Of a DNA stretch of 64,000 nucleotides, positions 32,755 to 44,442 are shown piece after piece; position 1 is the stretch's first letter, and each line of letters opens with the position of its first letter. A program made the translations under genes and the position numbers. The notes under the pieces are model-generated. The model had not been told where the DNA came from and searched no databases. It was given only the letters and a program-made list of their open reading frames with translations. The DNA is from Limnephilus marmoratus (lineage: Eukaryota > Arthropoda > Insecta > Trichoptera > Limnephilidae): assembly GCA_917880885.1 (NCBI GenBank), contig OU862923.1, positions 25,497,770 to 25,561,769 on the forward strand, read 5' to 3'.

Positions 32755-34560
32755 TTTTTTTTTTTTTTAAGTATGTTTATTCAGTTTTTTTAATTTTACA
32801 ATATTTATTTTAAAAATCTTACAAAACTGATCAATCAGTTTGATTGTAAGAAATCTCTCATTTTTCCTATTTAATTAATACTATTGTACTTTTATGTTTT
32901 ACATTGTAATAACTGTGTAAAATTTACAATAATAATAGTAGTTTATAATAATTATATTATAAACTACTAATTACGAATACAGTGGGTGATAGTAATTTCC
33001 AGGTATTTGATCAATATTCGATTTGGGTATTTGTATACAATATTATTTGCTTTCATGTTCTACGGAGATAGAATGATTTAACATTTTTTTTGATATTTGA
33101 ATATGATGTCTCATTTTTAATATTTTCAGGTAATGCGTTAAATATTTTCGGAATTCTATGCCTCTTTGTTCTATCACCGTATACATTTTGAGATTTATTA
33201 ATAATAAGCATTTGTGCTTCTCTATGCCTAGTAGGGTAGTTGTGGTTTACAGGTTTTTGAATTCTGTATTCCAGAATTCATCTAGCGTTAATTGATAATC
33301 TACCTTACTGTGTAAAGAGAGGACATTACACAAGGAGAAAAATTTTTTATAATCGCCTTCACATAATTGAACTTTTTTTTTGCCTGATATCAATTTTAGG
33401 AAACGGATTTGTAATTGTTCTATTTTATTTAAGTACGTTTTGTACGTTAATCCGTAACTATTTATTCCGTATCCTATAATTGAGTCTGCTAATGCGTTGT
33501 ATATACAGTATAATATATTTTTATCAACAAAGTTTTTTAGGTGATAAAATTTCCCTAATATGGATCTTAATCTATTACATACATTTTCAATATGATTTGA
33601 CCAGTTAAAATTGACATCTATTGTAAGACCAAGGTATGTACATTGGTACACTTTTTCAATATTTGGGCAATTACACTGCAGGGATTGGTTTTTGTGTGTA
33701 AACAATCATATGAATGACTTTTTATATGCAATTCTTTATCCTGACAATTTGTATATGGTGAGTGAATAAGCATATATTTGGTTTTTTTGCGTTTATTATA
33801 ATGCCATTATCGTGTGACCATTTAATTATGTTGTTTAGGTCTTCTTGTAAAATTTCCTCAATTTTTTGTGGATTTTTCTCAGCGCATATAATGCAAGTAT
33901 CGTCTGCAAACGTGTAGCATTTACAACGTTTTATTACGTTTGGTAAACTGTTTACTTGCATTATATAACACGTAGGTCCCGATATCGAGCCCGTAGCTAC
34001 TCCAGTGCTTGCCAACATTTCATCACTTAAAATTCCGTCAATTTTAACTTTAATTTTTCTATTAAACAGATAATTTTTAAACAAATTATTTAATGGACCT
34101 CTAATACCACATTCCTCCATTGCCCTTAATAGTGTTTCATGGTTCAAAGTGTCAAAGGCCTTTTTAAAATCTATAAAAATTATACCAATATAATATTTTT
34201 CATTTAATTGACAATTTATATGATCAGTGAATTTAGAAAGTAATTGTGAAGTACTTTTTTCTTTTTGAAATCCGTACTGTATGGGATTAATGATTCTATT
34301 TTTTTCTATAAAATTCTGTATTTGGTTAAAGATAGCCCTTTCAATAATTTTATCAATACACGAGAGAATCGCTATTGGTCGATAGTTTGTGAAATCTTTG
34401 TGGTTTCCTGATTTATATATAGGTCTGATGATGGATGTTTTAAGTTCGTCAGGCATGATACTTTTACTTACACAAAGGTTAATTAATTTAGTCAGTACTT
34501 CTTTAGCCCCGTTAGCGATTAATTAATGCGTCACATTTATTTATTATCTGATGGTCCTCG
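32755..34560 (-). mobile_element. 5'-truncated LINE with poly(A) tail
   Basis: The minus-strand element spans the reverse transcriptase relic at 33053-34560, then a roughly 280-bp AT-rich 3' part and an A-run (T-run at 32755-32769 on plus). A perfect 13-bp hairpin (AGTAGTTTATAAT ... ATTATAAACTACT, 32937-32968) lies in the 3' part. I could not identify a target-site duplication. Confidence 0.75.
33053..34560 (-). pseudogene. LINE reverse transcriptase, frameshifted
   Basis: Minus frames in order: LIANGAKEVLTKLINL, MPDELKTSIIRPIYKSGNHK, then FTNYRPIAILSCIDKIIER (RT finger/palm). Next come FIDFKKAFDTLNH (motif A with the catalytic aspartate), TGVATGSISGPTCYIMQVN (motif B region) and CYTFADDTCIIC (motif C, FADD). 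The thumb-like CTYLGLTIDVNFNWSNHIEN follows, then SIIGYGINSYGLTYK, and finally RHREAQMLIINKSQNVYGD and IFNALPENIKN to a stop at 33053-33055. Frame changes lie near 34525, between 33770 and 33705, and near 33250. Palm catalytic residues look intact, so decay is modest. The endonuclease and the first ORF are missing. It is a jockey/CR1-like LINE; the exact clade is not assigned. Confidence 0.85.
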
Positions 34561-35480
34561 GTTCTAATATAATATATAATGCAGTAAATTCACGACTAGG
34601 CACGGGCCTCTAACAGCACCGCGGTATGAAGCGCCCTACTCTCAGCGCACACAGAGAGGCATCCAGCGAACGGAGGTTCGAAACCTACCAAACATTAAAA
34701 AAAATATTTTTTTATTTTTGTAAAATCAATATCCAATCTTCAAACCACTTTAAAATAAACAGGAAAAAGAAAAGAAAGCGACATCTAGCTACTTTCTAAT
34801 TTCATTTCTACTGCGTGTGAATTGCACACTCTGATTTTTTTAACCTTCTGAAAACAGATGATGTCGCTGATCTATGAATTAACTGCCTTAGACCAGTAAA
34901 TTGCGGAACGGAATAGTACAGGTTGGAGATAATTTTTAGATATCCAGCACTGAATTTTTACTAGATTCTTTCATATTAACCTTCCTTGACAGTGAAGATT
35001 CTTAGGTGCTCTTTGAATGGGAATACTTGGGAATTGGGTACCCCAGAGCTAGCATTTGTGTGGCGTTGAATACTGTTGTAGTACATCAGCATTTAGAAAG
35101 ACCTGCATCAATGATGCCATTACAGTAATCAAGACGTGATACTAAGTATGATTTAACATGTAGTTTAGTAGATAGGTTCCTTCGAACTGATTTAAGAGGA
35201 AGGGCTGCGCGGTTTTTTTCATGCAAAACTTAAATTCGTATTGGGGCAAAATACTTAACCAAACTTAAAAATATTTTTTTTTATCAGAAGGTGTAGTAAT
35301 CTAGGGTAGGGTAGGTTATTATTTGTTTTTTAAATGATAATATATATGTAGATTTTTATGATTTTTGAGGTCCTTGACAATTTTTTTATGATTTTTGAGG
35401 TACTTTGACAATTTTTTATGAGTTAATAAGAATTATAAAAAAATGAGCTTGCCCAAAATACGATGTAAATAAAAAAAATA
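34561..35480. other. Gene-free stretch with a tRNA-like word
   Basis: GGAGGTTCGAAACCTACC (about 34673-34690) resembles a B box, and GCACGGGCCTCTAACAGCAC upstream could be the rest of a degraded tRNA-SINE head. A duplicated TTTTATGATTTTTGAGGT lies at 35356-35402. Nothing else is recognised. Confidence 0.35.
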
Positions 35481-35735
35481 TAGGTGACTATCTGCTTCCT
35501 GGCATGCATTGAAATGCCATATTCAAAGAAATTTTTTTTCTCCCTGTATCTCCTTTCCTTTGCATCCCCGTTCCCCCTCGGCGTCCCCTTCCCCGCCTTC
35601 CCTCTCCCCTCTCCCACCCCTCCATCCCACTAACCTCCCTCCCGCGTTCCACATATTCAGTTTCAAACAGCTTGCGTGTTATCTTTTACAATTTTCCTAT
35701 TCAAATTTTATAATGTTCATATAATACAAATATTA
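35480..35735 (+). repeat. Dispersed repeat with polypyrimidine tract, copy 2
   Basis: CTTCCTGGCATGCATTGAAATGCCAT, with a C/T-rich tract at 35535-35650 and TTCAGTTTCAAACAGCTTGC, follows the order of 3890-4190. It ends at the large microsatellite. Confidence 0.55.
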
Positions 35736-35745
35736 ATTTTTGTAT

Positions 35746-35748
<3 letters not shown>

Positions 35749-35837
<89 letters not shown>

Positions 35838-36318
35838 TTCATTCATTCATTCATTCATTCATTCATTCATTCATTCATTCATTCATTCATTCATTCATTC
35901 ATTCATTCATTCATTCATTCATTCATTCATTCATTCATTCATTCATTCATTCATTCATTCATTCATTCATTCATTCATTCATTCATTCATTCATTCATTC
36001 ATTCATTCATTCATTCATTCATTCATTCATTCATTCATTCATTCATTCATTCATTCATTCATTCATTCATTCATTCATTCATTCATTCATTCATTCATTC
36101 ATTCATTCATTCATTCATTCATTCATTCATTCATTCATTCATTCATTCATTCATTCATTCATTCATTCATTCATTCATTCATTCATTCATTCATTCATTC
36201 ATTCATTCATTCATTCATTCATTCATTCATTCATTCATTCATTCATTCATTCATTCATTCATTCATTCATTCATTCATTCATTCATTCATTCATTCATTC
36301 ATTCATTCATTCATTCAT

Positions 36319-36417
<99 letters not shown>

Positions 36418-36444
36418 TCTATTTATTTATTTATTTATTTATTT
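35749..36444. repeat. Compound microsatellite (ATTT)22-(ATTC)120-(ATTT)32
   Basis: ATTT units run 35749-35836. An uninterrupted ATTC block runs 35837-36316 (480 bases). ATTT units run 36317-36444 with a single ATCT at 36417-36420. The long serine/histidine/isoleucine/phenylalanine frames on plus are readings of this repeat. Confidence 0.98.
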
Positions 36445-38150
36445 TTTCATGTTCTCCGTAAAACGGTTATTCACCAATACATTATGGAGAAGATTACAAA
36501 TTAGACAAAAAGTATAGCAAAACACATAAAAAGGTCAGTTTCACTACTTTGTGACATACGTCAAAAGATAATTGTACTGCCTGTAGGTTACGTTAAAAAT
36601 GTCAAGGGTCAATGCAGACTCGTTGAGCAGTTCAGTCGCTCTGTTGACTGGCGCGTTCTGATAGGCAGAAGTCCTCGCTTTTAGAGCATAAAAAAGGGTA
36701 TGGGACCTTCCACGAGTATACTTGCCTGGGACATATAAGTTAATCTCTTTCAAAATAGTTATCTTAATTCGAGATTATCTTAAAAAAATGTTTTCCTAAA
36801 AATATTTTTCGGCGGGCTAAGATCGAGATTATAAGAACAGTCAATCAAATTTGGTACCTAACATAGGTATCTATTTAAAATATCTCTAATTCTTGATTCG
36901 ATTCAAAGTATTAGGCGAGTACTTTATATAAAAAAAAATTCTATTAATTTAAAGACTTTCGAAAATTGAATTTTGATTTAACAATCATTGTTTAGCAAAA
37001 TGTCATTTTCAAATTTTGACTTTTTTAATAGTTTCGCAAGAGTTTTTTATATATTAAAGAACTTTTCAGTAAGTAAATGTAAAAATCAAACAAATCTGAC
37101 AGAAGATCACGTCCGTTATCTCATAACGATCCCACAAAAGACAGAATCGCTCGGCAGGGCGATACTGGAAGTATCTTCCCCTTTGGAACATGCCGCAAAT
37201 ATATGTACTATGATGTGTGTTTTCTGCGGATGTGGATGTCGAAGGACCTTGAAATGTGTTTTTTTTATATATTATGTAAACTGTGTGAAATGTCTGTGAA
37301 AGACCACTGCACATGTAGAGACAATGCACATAAAGGAATAGAAGAAAAAAGGACTTACTGCGCTGGCACTTCCTTCTGTCTCGGCAGGGTTTATTCATCA
37401 CTGGTACGACTATATTAGTCGCGGTTACTTGCGATATGCGGGTTCGGTTTGTATAAGCGGAATATTAGAGATGTTCATGCGGCGAGTTTCGATTAAAGAC
37501 TGAAGTGGGTAATAAAAATGACAGGTATATAGGGATGGGTAGGAAAGAACATGTGACAATAGTAACTTACAAAACAGGGTGCGTGATGTATAGAGATGTA
37601 TGTAGGTAAGTATTTTTAGATACTGTTGCAATGATATGTGTTAATTTAATTACCTCTATAACAAGTGATCATTTTTTTATATGTAGATAGAATTACCAAA
37701 ATCTGCGATCAAAATGGGTAACTATTTACTTTCATTTTCCCTGATACAAAAGGACAATAGTCAATTAATAGCCACAATTGCTAATGAACCCACTTTGTGT
37801 ACAGTCTAGAAGACATCATTATATGCTCAATGTTTACTGAACAAGGGTTCAATCCCGATAGGAATTAAAGTTAGTCTGATTCAGTCGGTGGATGCGGCCA
37901 GACGTCCGTAATCCCATTTAATCCCAATGATTGAACAAATTAAATACAGTCTCTAACCAATGATAGAAGAAATAAGATGTCGCTGGGGAAACTCAAAGAA
38001 ATGGGAAAAAATGTTGGATGAGCTGCAAGAAAATTTTGTTGCGGTAGCATGTATTTTTATTGTGTTGTATTTATTTTATATTACAAAAATGTTTGGTAAT
38101 TTTATCAACGTGATATTAATAAAATAAAATGGTATATAAATATATTAAGG
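36445..38150. other. Gene-free stretch
   Basis: Frames at 36988-37418 have no family resemblance. GAACAAGGGTTCAATCCCGATAGG near 37842 looks like a B box of a degraded tRNA-SINE. Nothing else is recognised. Confidence 0.35.
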
Positions 38151-39066
38151 CTTGAACTACGATGGCTTGAGGGAAATTCTCCAACTATGGTGTAGGGGCA
38201 CGGGCATAAATGTACCAAACCACCCACGGCACGGGAGAGGCCTGGACAAGACTGTTTTCCGATCTCCGATCTCCGGTAGCGCTGACCCGTTCCGACTACT
38301 CCTTGGAACTATTTCTCTTAGGGCTACTCCTTGTAGTGCATCAAAGCAGTGAACCCATACACCCTTCTCTTCGAACCTAAAAAGTTTGAATTCGAGGCGC
38401 TGCATTGCCAAGGGAGGCCGAACAGCGCCCTGTAAGCGTGGTTGTGTTCGGAGTGTGTTCGTGACGCCTTGTGTGTACCTTGTCCATAGATCGGTAATTA
38501 TGAATTCTATTATTTTTTGTATATGAACAAATGTTAAATTATATATCTTATATATGTATACTCGTATGTAGCTACCTTAGTATTGCCAAAATTACGATAT
38601 TCAATGATGATAATTGTGTCTGGCAAAAATAATTATAAATTAAAAATGTGGAAAAATTAAAGCATTCGATATCCCAATTATTGCGCTGCATCCTTTACGT
38701 ATTTTATGAATAGTATTATTTAAGGCAGTCCAAGTCTTCAATACAAACTAACTCATTGATGCGATTGGGTAAATTGGTGAAAGGAAATCAGTCATGTATA
38801 TCTATCTGATCCCAGTGATCACAATACCAATCTGTTTAAATACCAATAAATCCCACAATAAAAATACAATGAATGGAAGATAATATTGGCGTGGTGCCGA
38901 TAAGAACATTGTGACCTCTTACCACCTTACTAATAAAAGTGTTTGAAATTTAACGCAACTGATAAATGACTATTTAACATGCATTGATAAATTGTTTAAC
39001 AGTTGTGTAAAATTTAAATCACGTTTATTACTAAGGCCTAAATTTTTTTCTCATGAACGACTTTTG
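38151..39066. other. Gene-free stretch with GC-richer patch
   Basis: 38190-38440 is GC-richer with overlapping frames on both strands but no family resemblance. CATAAATGTACCAAACCACC (38208) recurs as CATAAATATACCAAACCACC at about 41600 inside the hAT-like element, so it is repeat-derived. Confidence 0.35.
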
Positions 39067-40235
39067 TAAGGCTGAAATCACACGGTTCACTTGGATGAAG
39101 GTTTACTCGATGAAATGTTCCATTCTCGTTTCACCGCGTGTTCAGAAGGTTCCTTCGAAAGAAGAGTTCACTCGACATTCTCGGTACGAAGTCATCGAGC
39201 GTAGTCGCGGCGCGCATTGGAATTCGTCCGGCGCTGACGGCTAAGTTCGGGAATATTTACGATTTCAATTGACATTTCCGATATTAACGTCGAGCTAAAC
39301 TACGAGAAATTGGCGATTCTTGTAAATAGTAAATAAATATCAGCATCATAAAATGAACATATGGTTAAATAATAACCTGAAATTGATATCTATCAGTATT
39401 TTGCACCATGAAAATTTTTTTATTCCAAAATAGGCCTCGGCTTGCAATAAAATCCATATAAATGAAAAAATTTATTAACGTATCCAAAAACTAAAAACTG
39501 TTTTGGAAAGGTGATGAAATATGCTTCCAAATTTTTTATTAGAAATAACCACGTAATTTTTTATATTAAATAATTTTTAATGTAAGCTTTTAAAAGTTTA
39601 AAAAATGGCTCTCCTTGCGTTTATTCAAACTAAAATTACTGGTAACAAAAAAAAACACACACACACAATTATTTTGTTAGACAAATAAATTACAAACGTT
39701 TCTGTCACCTCTTTTTTTGTCGTTTCATATAAAAATAATTCATAAAAAATTCACAATGTTTCATAAATTTTTTTTCAAATTCGATCAGAAACTTTGGTTC
39801 TATAAAAGTGTACATTCGTATTATTTTGTGGTTAATTGTTATATTGAATACATAGAGCTTTATTTTCTCCTTTCAATAACGTTTAGATCATATTTTTCGC
39901 TATGATAGTAAGGGAGAAACAACGATTTCTATGAGATGTGTAGGAGTTATTTCGAAAAGCGAATTAAACGGAGCATTTTGACGTCTAAGCCGCTCCGGCT
40001 ACTCGTCCTCACGCCAGAACATTCTCGGCTGACTATTTCGCGAGTGAAAGACTGTTCACTGAGTGTTCACACACATCATTCGCGTCACGTGATGTTAAAT
40101 TCCGGTTATGAGTGAACGGCAGCTCATTCGGCACTGTCTCTCTTCACTTTCGTGTTCACACGGTTCATTTCGAGGGAAAGAGGTGGAATGAAATCATGAA
40201 ATGAAAGATAAATGAACCGTGTGACTTAGCTTTAA
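39067..40235. mobile_element. TIR element with CACACGGTTCA ends, containing another MITE
   Basis: The left end is TAAGGCTGAAATCACACGG followed by TTCAC. The right end on minus is TAAAGCTAAGTCACACGG followed by TTCA. The outer parts (39067-39260 and 39970-40235) are GC-richer and related in inverted sense; the middle is the piggyBac-like copy 3. No transposase is present. Confidence 0.65.
39410..39968 (-). mobile_element. piggyBac-like MITE, copy 3 (eroded ends)
   Basis: Follows 17289-17889 in the same orientation: GCAATAAAATCCATATAAAT, CAAAAACTAAAAACTGTTTT, TTTGTCGTTTCATATAAAA and AGATCATATTTTTCGCTATG. The TTAA and CCCC ends are no longer clear. It lies inside the element at 39067-40235. Confidence 0.65.
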
Positions 40236-40507
40236 GGAAAATAAAAATTTCGATCAACAACACTCAACGGTTAAACCAAAATCGATATAAGAGGAATTCG
40301 GTGTCTAAGACAAAATTGCGTACAGCTTACGGAGACGTTATTTTCAAATAAAAATAAATACTCCCTTGTCTTCTCGCCTAATTTATTTATATGTATACCC
40401 TTACATACAGTTTCAGTTTACATATAGGATAAGTGCAAGTAATTCAAAAATTGTTCCTAATATATCACATGACATAGAGCATTAAATAATCAGTACCTAA
40501 TTGTATG

Positions 40508-40767
40508 TAAAAGGTTAAGTCTTTAGTAATGTTTTGTGAACACCTCATTAAGAGAGCCTGTGCTGAGGTACTCGAAAGTTTTAGATTTAGATAAAGTGTT
40601 ACTCTGACGTCATAAGTAAAAACACAACATCGTCATTGAGGCTCTCAAGGTGGATGGTAAATGGTTAAGTATCTATTATAGTTTTGTGAACACCTCACTA
40701 GAAGAGACTATACTGACGCGTTATAAGTAAAAATACAGCATCGTCACTGAGACTCTCAAGGAGGATA
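40508..40767. repeat. Imperfect tandem duplication
   Basis: TTTTGTGAACACCTCA (40530 and 40683), CATAAGTAAAAACACAACAT against TATAAGTAAAAATACAGCAT, and GAGGCTCTCAAGGTGGAT against GAGACTCTCAAGGAGGAT occur in the same order in both halves. Confidence 0.75.
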
Positions 40768-40807
40768 ATGTGCTTGTACCTATGACGGCAGTATTGTATA
40801 ATACGTG

Positions 40808-42272
40808 CAGGGCCGGATCTACGAAATCTGGCGCCCTGTGCAGTAGGTACCGATGGCGCCCCCCCCCCCCCTACATTTTTATTTTGATTAAAAATTCGTT
40901 CACCCTAATTTTTTTATTTCTTTTTTTTATATATTTTTTTTTTACACTAATTTATCTCACTAATTTATCTAATAAAATCAAGACATATAAAGGGTGTAAC
41001 TTTTCCAAGTGACCTGGCGGTAGCTCTCACACTCGTTTTTTTTTTAAAGAGAGAATCGCCAGGAGCCCTATACTCTCTGAATCTATTGGGTAAACATAAA
41101 ATTATGGTGCTATTTTAATTATTTTAGGAAAAACTATTTTTGCAAGTTATTCTTTAAAATAATACAACGAATTGTTTGTTTGTCCCCGTACCATGATTTA
41201 AAATATAGGTTACGAGACAATGCGGGTGGTTTCGCTGAACTAGGTCCATTAGACATTCTTGAGATTTACTGCGTTTATGTATAATATACCCAACGCGAAT
41301 ATTAATAGAAAAAGCAAATACAAATACGTTCTCATGGCAACGTACAACACAAGAATAGCATCTACAGCTTCTGACTAGCAACAGGCAGTCCCGACGAGAG
41401 ACAGTGAGCAGTGAGACGGAAGGCACTACCACAGTACTTTTAAGTTATAAATTTAAAAATCTAATAATATAACCTTAAATTTGTACCTTGTATTTCCATT
41501 TCCACTAGGTTCTGTGTTGACTGAACAAACACCATAACTTGAAACACTAAACTAACGTATGACGTATGGTATCAACGGCTTTTACGAAAGACGCACTCAT
41601 AAATATACCAAACCACCCACGACGCATTGACACCGTATGACCGTAACAGTAAAATAACAAATTTAATAGAAATTAATTATAGGTACATTTTACGAACTTC
41701 AACTGTCAAAACAATGATGAAACTGTTAACAAGTTGCAACCTTGCAAACCGTGCGATGTTTATGCTAATGGAATTTTGAATTTACTGAAGATTTCATAAG
41801 AAAATGGTCTTTAACTACCCTTCTCCTAAAGATTTAAATCGTACAAAAGCATTTTGAAAGGCGCCGCCGGTTTGTTTGTTCTTTTGAATAAAAGTACGGC
41901 GCTCAGCCGGCGCTGTGATTGGTTATTGAATTTGGATCGCACTCATTCGTCGTAAAAGACGGTAAAAGATATATGGAAAAATAGATCTTACGTTTAAACT
42001 AAATATATGGAATTTGTAAAAAAATTCTGTAACTGACTATAAATTCGTAAATCGTTGAATTTCGTCGAATTCAAACCAGATGCGTGCGCAGTCTGTATCT
42101 TTGGAAAGTGTTGCTAGAGCGTAATAATTATTTCGTACTATGGGTAATTTTAAAACGATTCAGGGAATATTATAACAAATTTTTAATACAATATTTATTT
42201 TCTCACGGCGCCCCTTCGGAGTTGGCGCCAGGTTTTTTGCACGTTTTTGAACGTATGGCAGATCCGGCGCTG
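40808..42272. mobile_element. 1.47 kb hAT-like nonautonomous element with perfect 8-bp duplication
   Basis: The octamer AATACGTG flanks it at 40800-40807 and 42273-42280. The ends are CAGGGCCGGATCTACGA and, on minus, CAGCGCCGGATCTGCCA. Subterminal GGCGCCC words (40853) pair with GGCGCCCCTTCGGAGTTGGC (42207). Frames at 40770-41432 and 42084-42281 show no transposase similarity. The GC-rich core at 41860-41940 holds a shorter inverted repeat (GGCGCCGCCGG / CCGGCGCTG). Confidence 0.85.
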
Positions 42273-42294
42273 AATACGTGAGTAGTAGTTAAAA

Positions 42295-43032
42295 TAGGGT
42301 AGGGCGGGGACAGTTGAGCATGGGGGCAAGTTGTGCGATTGAAATAACTCAAAAACTAACAATCGCACGACAATTTTTCGAATGGAAGAAAGAAGAGACC
42401 AAGGTTGGGAAACATAGCGCGCGATCGTCAATTGCAATGGCGATCGACCAAGAGACAAAGGGCGCTTTGTGTTTTTTCGAGCAAAAAGTTAAACACACGT
42501 ACATCGCAATTTATCGCCAGAAATTTTTAGGAACGTTCTATCAACGATAACGTAAGTGATAAGTTTTAAGATTTTACGGCCAAAAGCATTTTCGGTATTT
42601 GTTTTTGGGGTGTTATGCCATGTTGCGCTACCTCCTTCTTTAGCCAATTGTGTCCATCATCAGATACCGAAGATAACGTAAATGTTTGTCTTTTAGATAG
42701 TAGTTATTATTTAGTTACTTATTTAGTTTATAGTAATCGTTCTTTTGATTTCACAAAGTTGTTTAGTCCCAGATCTCATAGTTGTGTGCAGTCATTGCTC
42801 AACGTACCCCACTATTGTCTTATTACAGATGTATCTTTATTTTTTCATAGGATAAGTTTTAAGATTTCCTTATAAGTTATATCTATAATAATTGTATTTA
42901 TGTCTGGAGGCGTTTAGAGCATGATTTAGAGCATTGCCTGTTCAACAGTAACACTAAGTCAGTATGGATGCACCGTTTTCTAGGTATGACTTACTAAGTG
43001 AAAACTAGCTCAACTAGCTCCGCCCTACCCTA
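42295..43032. mobile_element. MITE with TAGGGTAGGGCGG ends, carrying a retro-insert
   Basis: The left end is TAGGGTAGGGCGGGGACAGT and the right end on minus is TAGGGTAGGGCGGAGCTAGT; both continue TGAGC. It contains the family P repeat at 42575-42850. The adjacent hAT-like element ends only 15 bases to the left. Confidence 0.75.
42575..42850 (-). mobile_element. Family P repeat insert, hammerhead core partly deleted
   Basis: The 17-base word GATAAGTTTTAAGATTT flanks it at 42558-42574 and 42851-42867. The insert has GTTGCGCTACCTCCTTCTTT and, on minus, CTGATGATGGACAC. The GAAAC side of the ribozyme-like core is missing. The flanking word partly resembles sequence next to the copy at 11935, so it may be a target duplication or part of the element. 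Confidence 0.55.
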
Positions 43033-43734
43033 CATCATAATAGTATACGGACACTGTCACAATATTAACAATGTACACGGGATAATCTTGTCTGCCAAGA
43101 TATTATAATGTAAGAATGCATGTCGCTATTTCTATTAAGAATTAGATAAATACGATGGAATGCCACAAATTTGTCCAAACCTACACTTCTAGCTTCATTC
43201 ACATCAATGAAGCATATTATTAGGTCGATGTTTATCCATAGATAATAATTTATCCATCGCCGCATACGTCTTGCTGTTCTGTTGTCGACTTAGGACGTGA
43301 GCTGACTTATTAACGTGATCTGAGTATTTGATTCTTGAACATCCAATGACTTCCTGATTCGTTTCTGATTTCTTCTTAGATACCTTTTTGATTTCCCCCC
43401 AGACATGATTATGACATCTCCAATCGGACATATGGTGAGGCGGGTGGAGTAGAGAGAAGGAAGGATATGATAACACGAAGGTCGAGAAATTCTGGTTATT
43501 CAAATCTTGCCAATAAACCCAGCTGAAGCCTTTCTAACGAGGTTTTGATTCTGATTGGTAGCCTTTCACTGGGGCGATTCTACCCCAGTCTACCTATTAT
43601 CTACGTTTAAAAATATTGCTCACGCCGAGTTTCGAACCCGCAAAACAGAGAACTCGAAAGCAAGTCAATGGGATTGCGTTTTTAATTGAATAAAAATTAT
43701 ATCATGAATACTTTAATAGTATATTAAAATATAA
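43033..43734. other. Gene-free stretch
   Basis: At 43620-43680 a minus-strand GCGGGTTCGAAACTCGGCG resembles a tRNA-SINE B box. Other frames show no family resemblance. Confidence 0.35.
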
Positions 43735-43833
43735 GTGGATAAACAGGTCTTTAAAACACGCGCGATTTTTCGAGCACGACGGCGTAGCCGAGTGCTCGAA
43801 ATAAAGCAAGTGTTTTAAAGACCAGTTATCCAC
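43735..43833. repeat. Hairpin with about 42-bp imperfect arms
   Basis: The left arm GTGGATAAACAGGTCTTTAA continues to CGAGCAC. The right arm GTGCTCGAAATAAAGCAAGT continues to the matching TTATCCAC. A GC-rich loop (GACGGCGTAGCCGA) separates them. It is next to the element at 43850. Confidence 0.8.
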
Positions 43834-43849
43834 GAATACTTTACGCTAT

Positions 43850-44318
43850 TTTTTTTTATTGGTACACTTTAAAAACATAAATATTGATATTATTATTAAA
43901 AATTTGGATATAAGAACTATTAATGAATTCGAGATATGACATCACAATGTCTTGTTGTCATGGAAATGAAAAACACAAACATTAATTTGCAATCTGTCAC
44001 ATAAGATTAATAGTTGACATCACAGTTTTTACTAGTTATTGTGTGTTGTAAAATGAGTTCTAACATTTATAATTTAAATACCAAAGCAGAATCGCGGTTA
44101 ATACCTGAAAAATCCAAAGACGTTTATAAAAAAGAATATAAAAGGATCATAACATGGATGGAGGAGCAAAACGTAGTAGATGTAGATGAACGAGTTGTGC
44201 TTTGTTGATGTTGCCATGGTAACTTTAAAAAACGCGCGTTCCATAAAGTGCGATTTAAACACGCTAGAGCGTACTTTAAATGAGTAAAAAGGGGTACCAA
44301 TAAAAAAAATTTAATGAA
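43850..44318. mobile_element. TIR element with TTATTGGTAC ends
   Basis: The left end TTTTTATTGGTACACTTTAA and the right end on minus TTTTTATTGGTACCCCTTTT are inverted copies. Inside is a short coding relic at 44053-44208. Words such as AACGCGCGTTCC and CGCTAGAGCGTAC sit near the right end. Confidence 0.55.
44053..44208 (+). pseudogene. Possible tyrosine-recombinase-like N-terminal fragment
   Basis: The frame reads MSSNIYNLNTKAESRLIPEK then SKDVYKKEYKRIITWMEEQN, with a stop soon after. The pattern PEKS-x3-Y-xxxY-x5-W resembles the N-terminal DNA-binding segment of tyrosine-recombinase-like proteins found in some insect transposons (Crypton-type). The catalytic part is absent. It could be a remnant exon in an internally deleted element, or chance. 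The resemblance is from recall and is not tested. Confidence 0.35.
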
Positions 44319-44410
44319 ACACAATGAATAGAGATTATTTTGGATTACCGAGTACCGAGTAGCGCCCTTGAGGTGATTTTTCACAAAAACGGCGCTTTAT
44401 AAATTATCCA

Positions 44411-44442
<32 letters not shown>
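44411..44442. repeat. (ATT)n microsatellite
   Basis: About ten uninterrupted ATT units. Confidence 0.95.

Noticed and set aside
35676..36504. Two overlapping open frames of about 250-260 codons
   Set aside because: They read through the ATTT/ATTC microsatellite and give only a four-residue repeat.
38157..38411. 84-codon minus frame in a GC-richer patch
   Set aside because: Part of the DNA recurs inside a transposon at 41.6 kb and no domain is visible.
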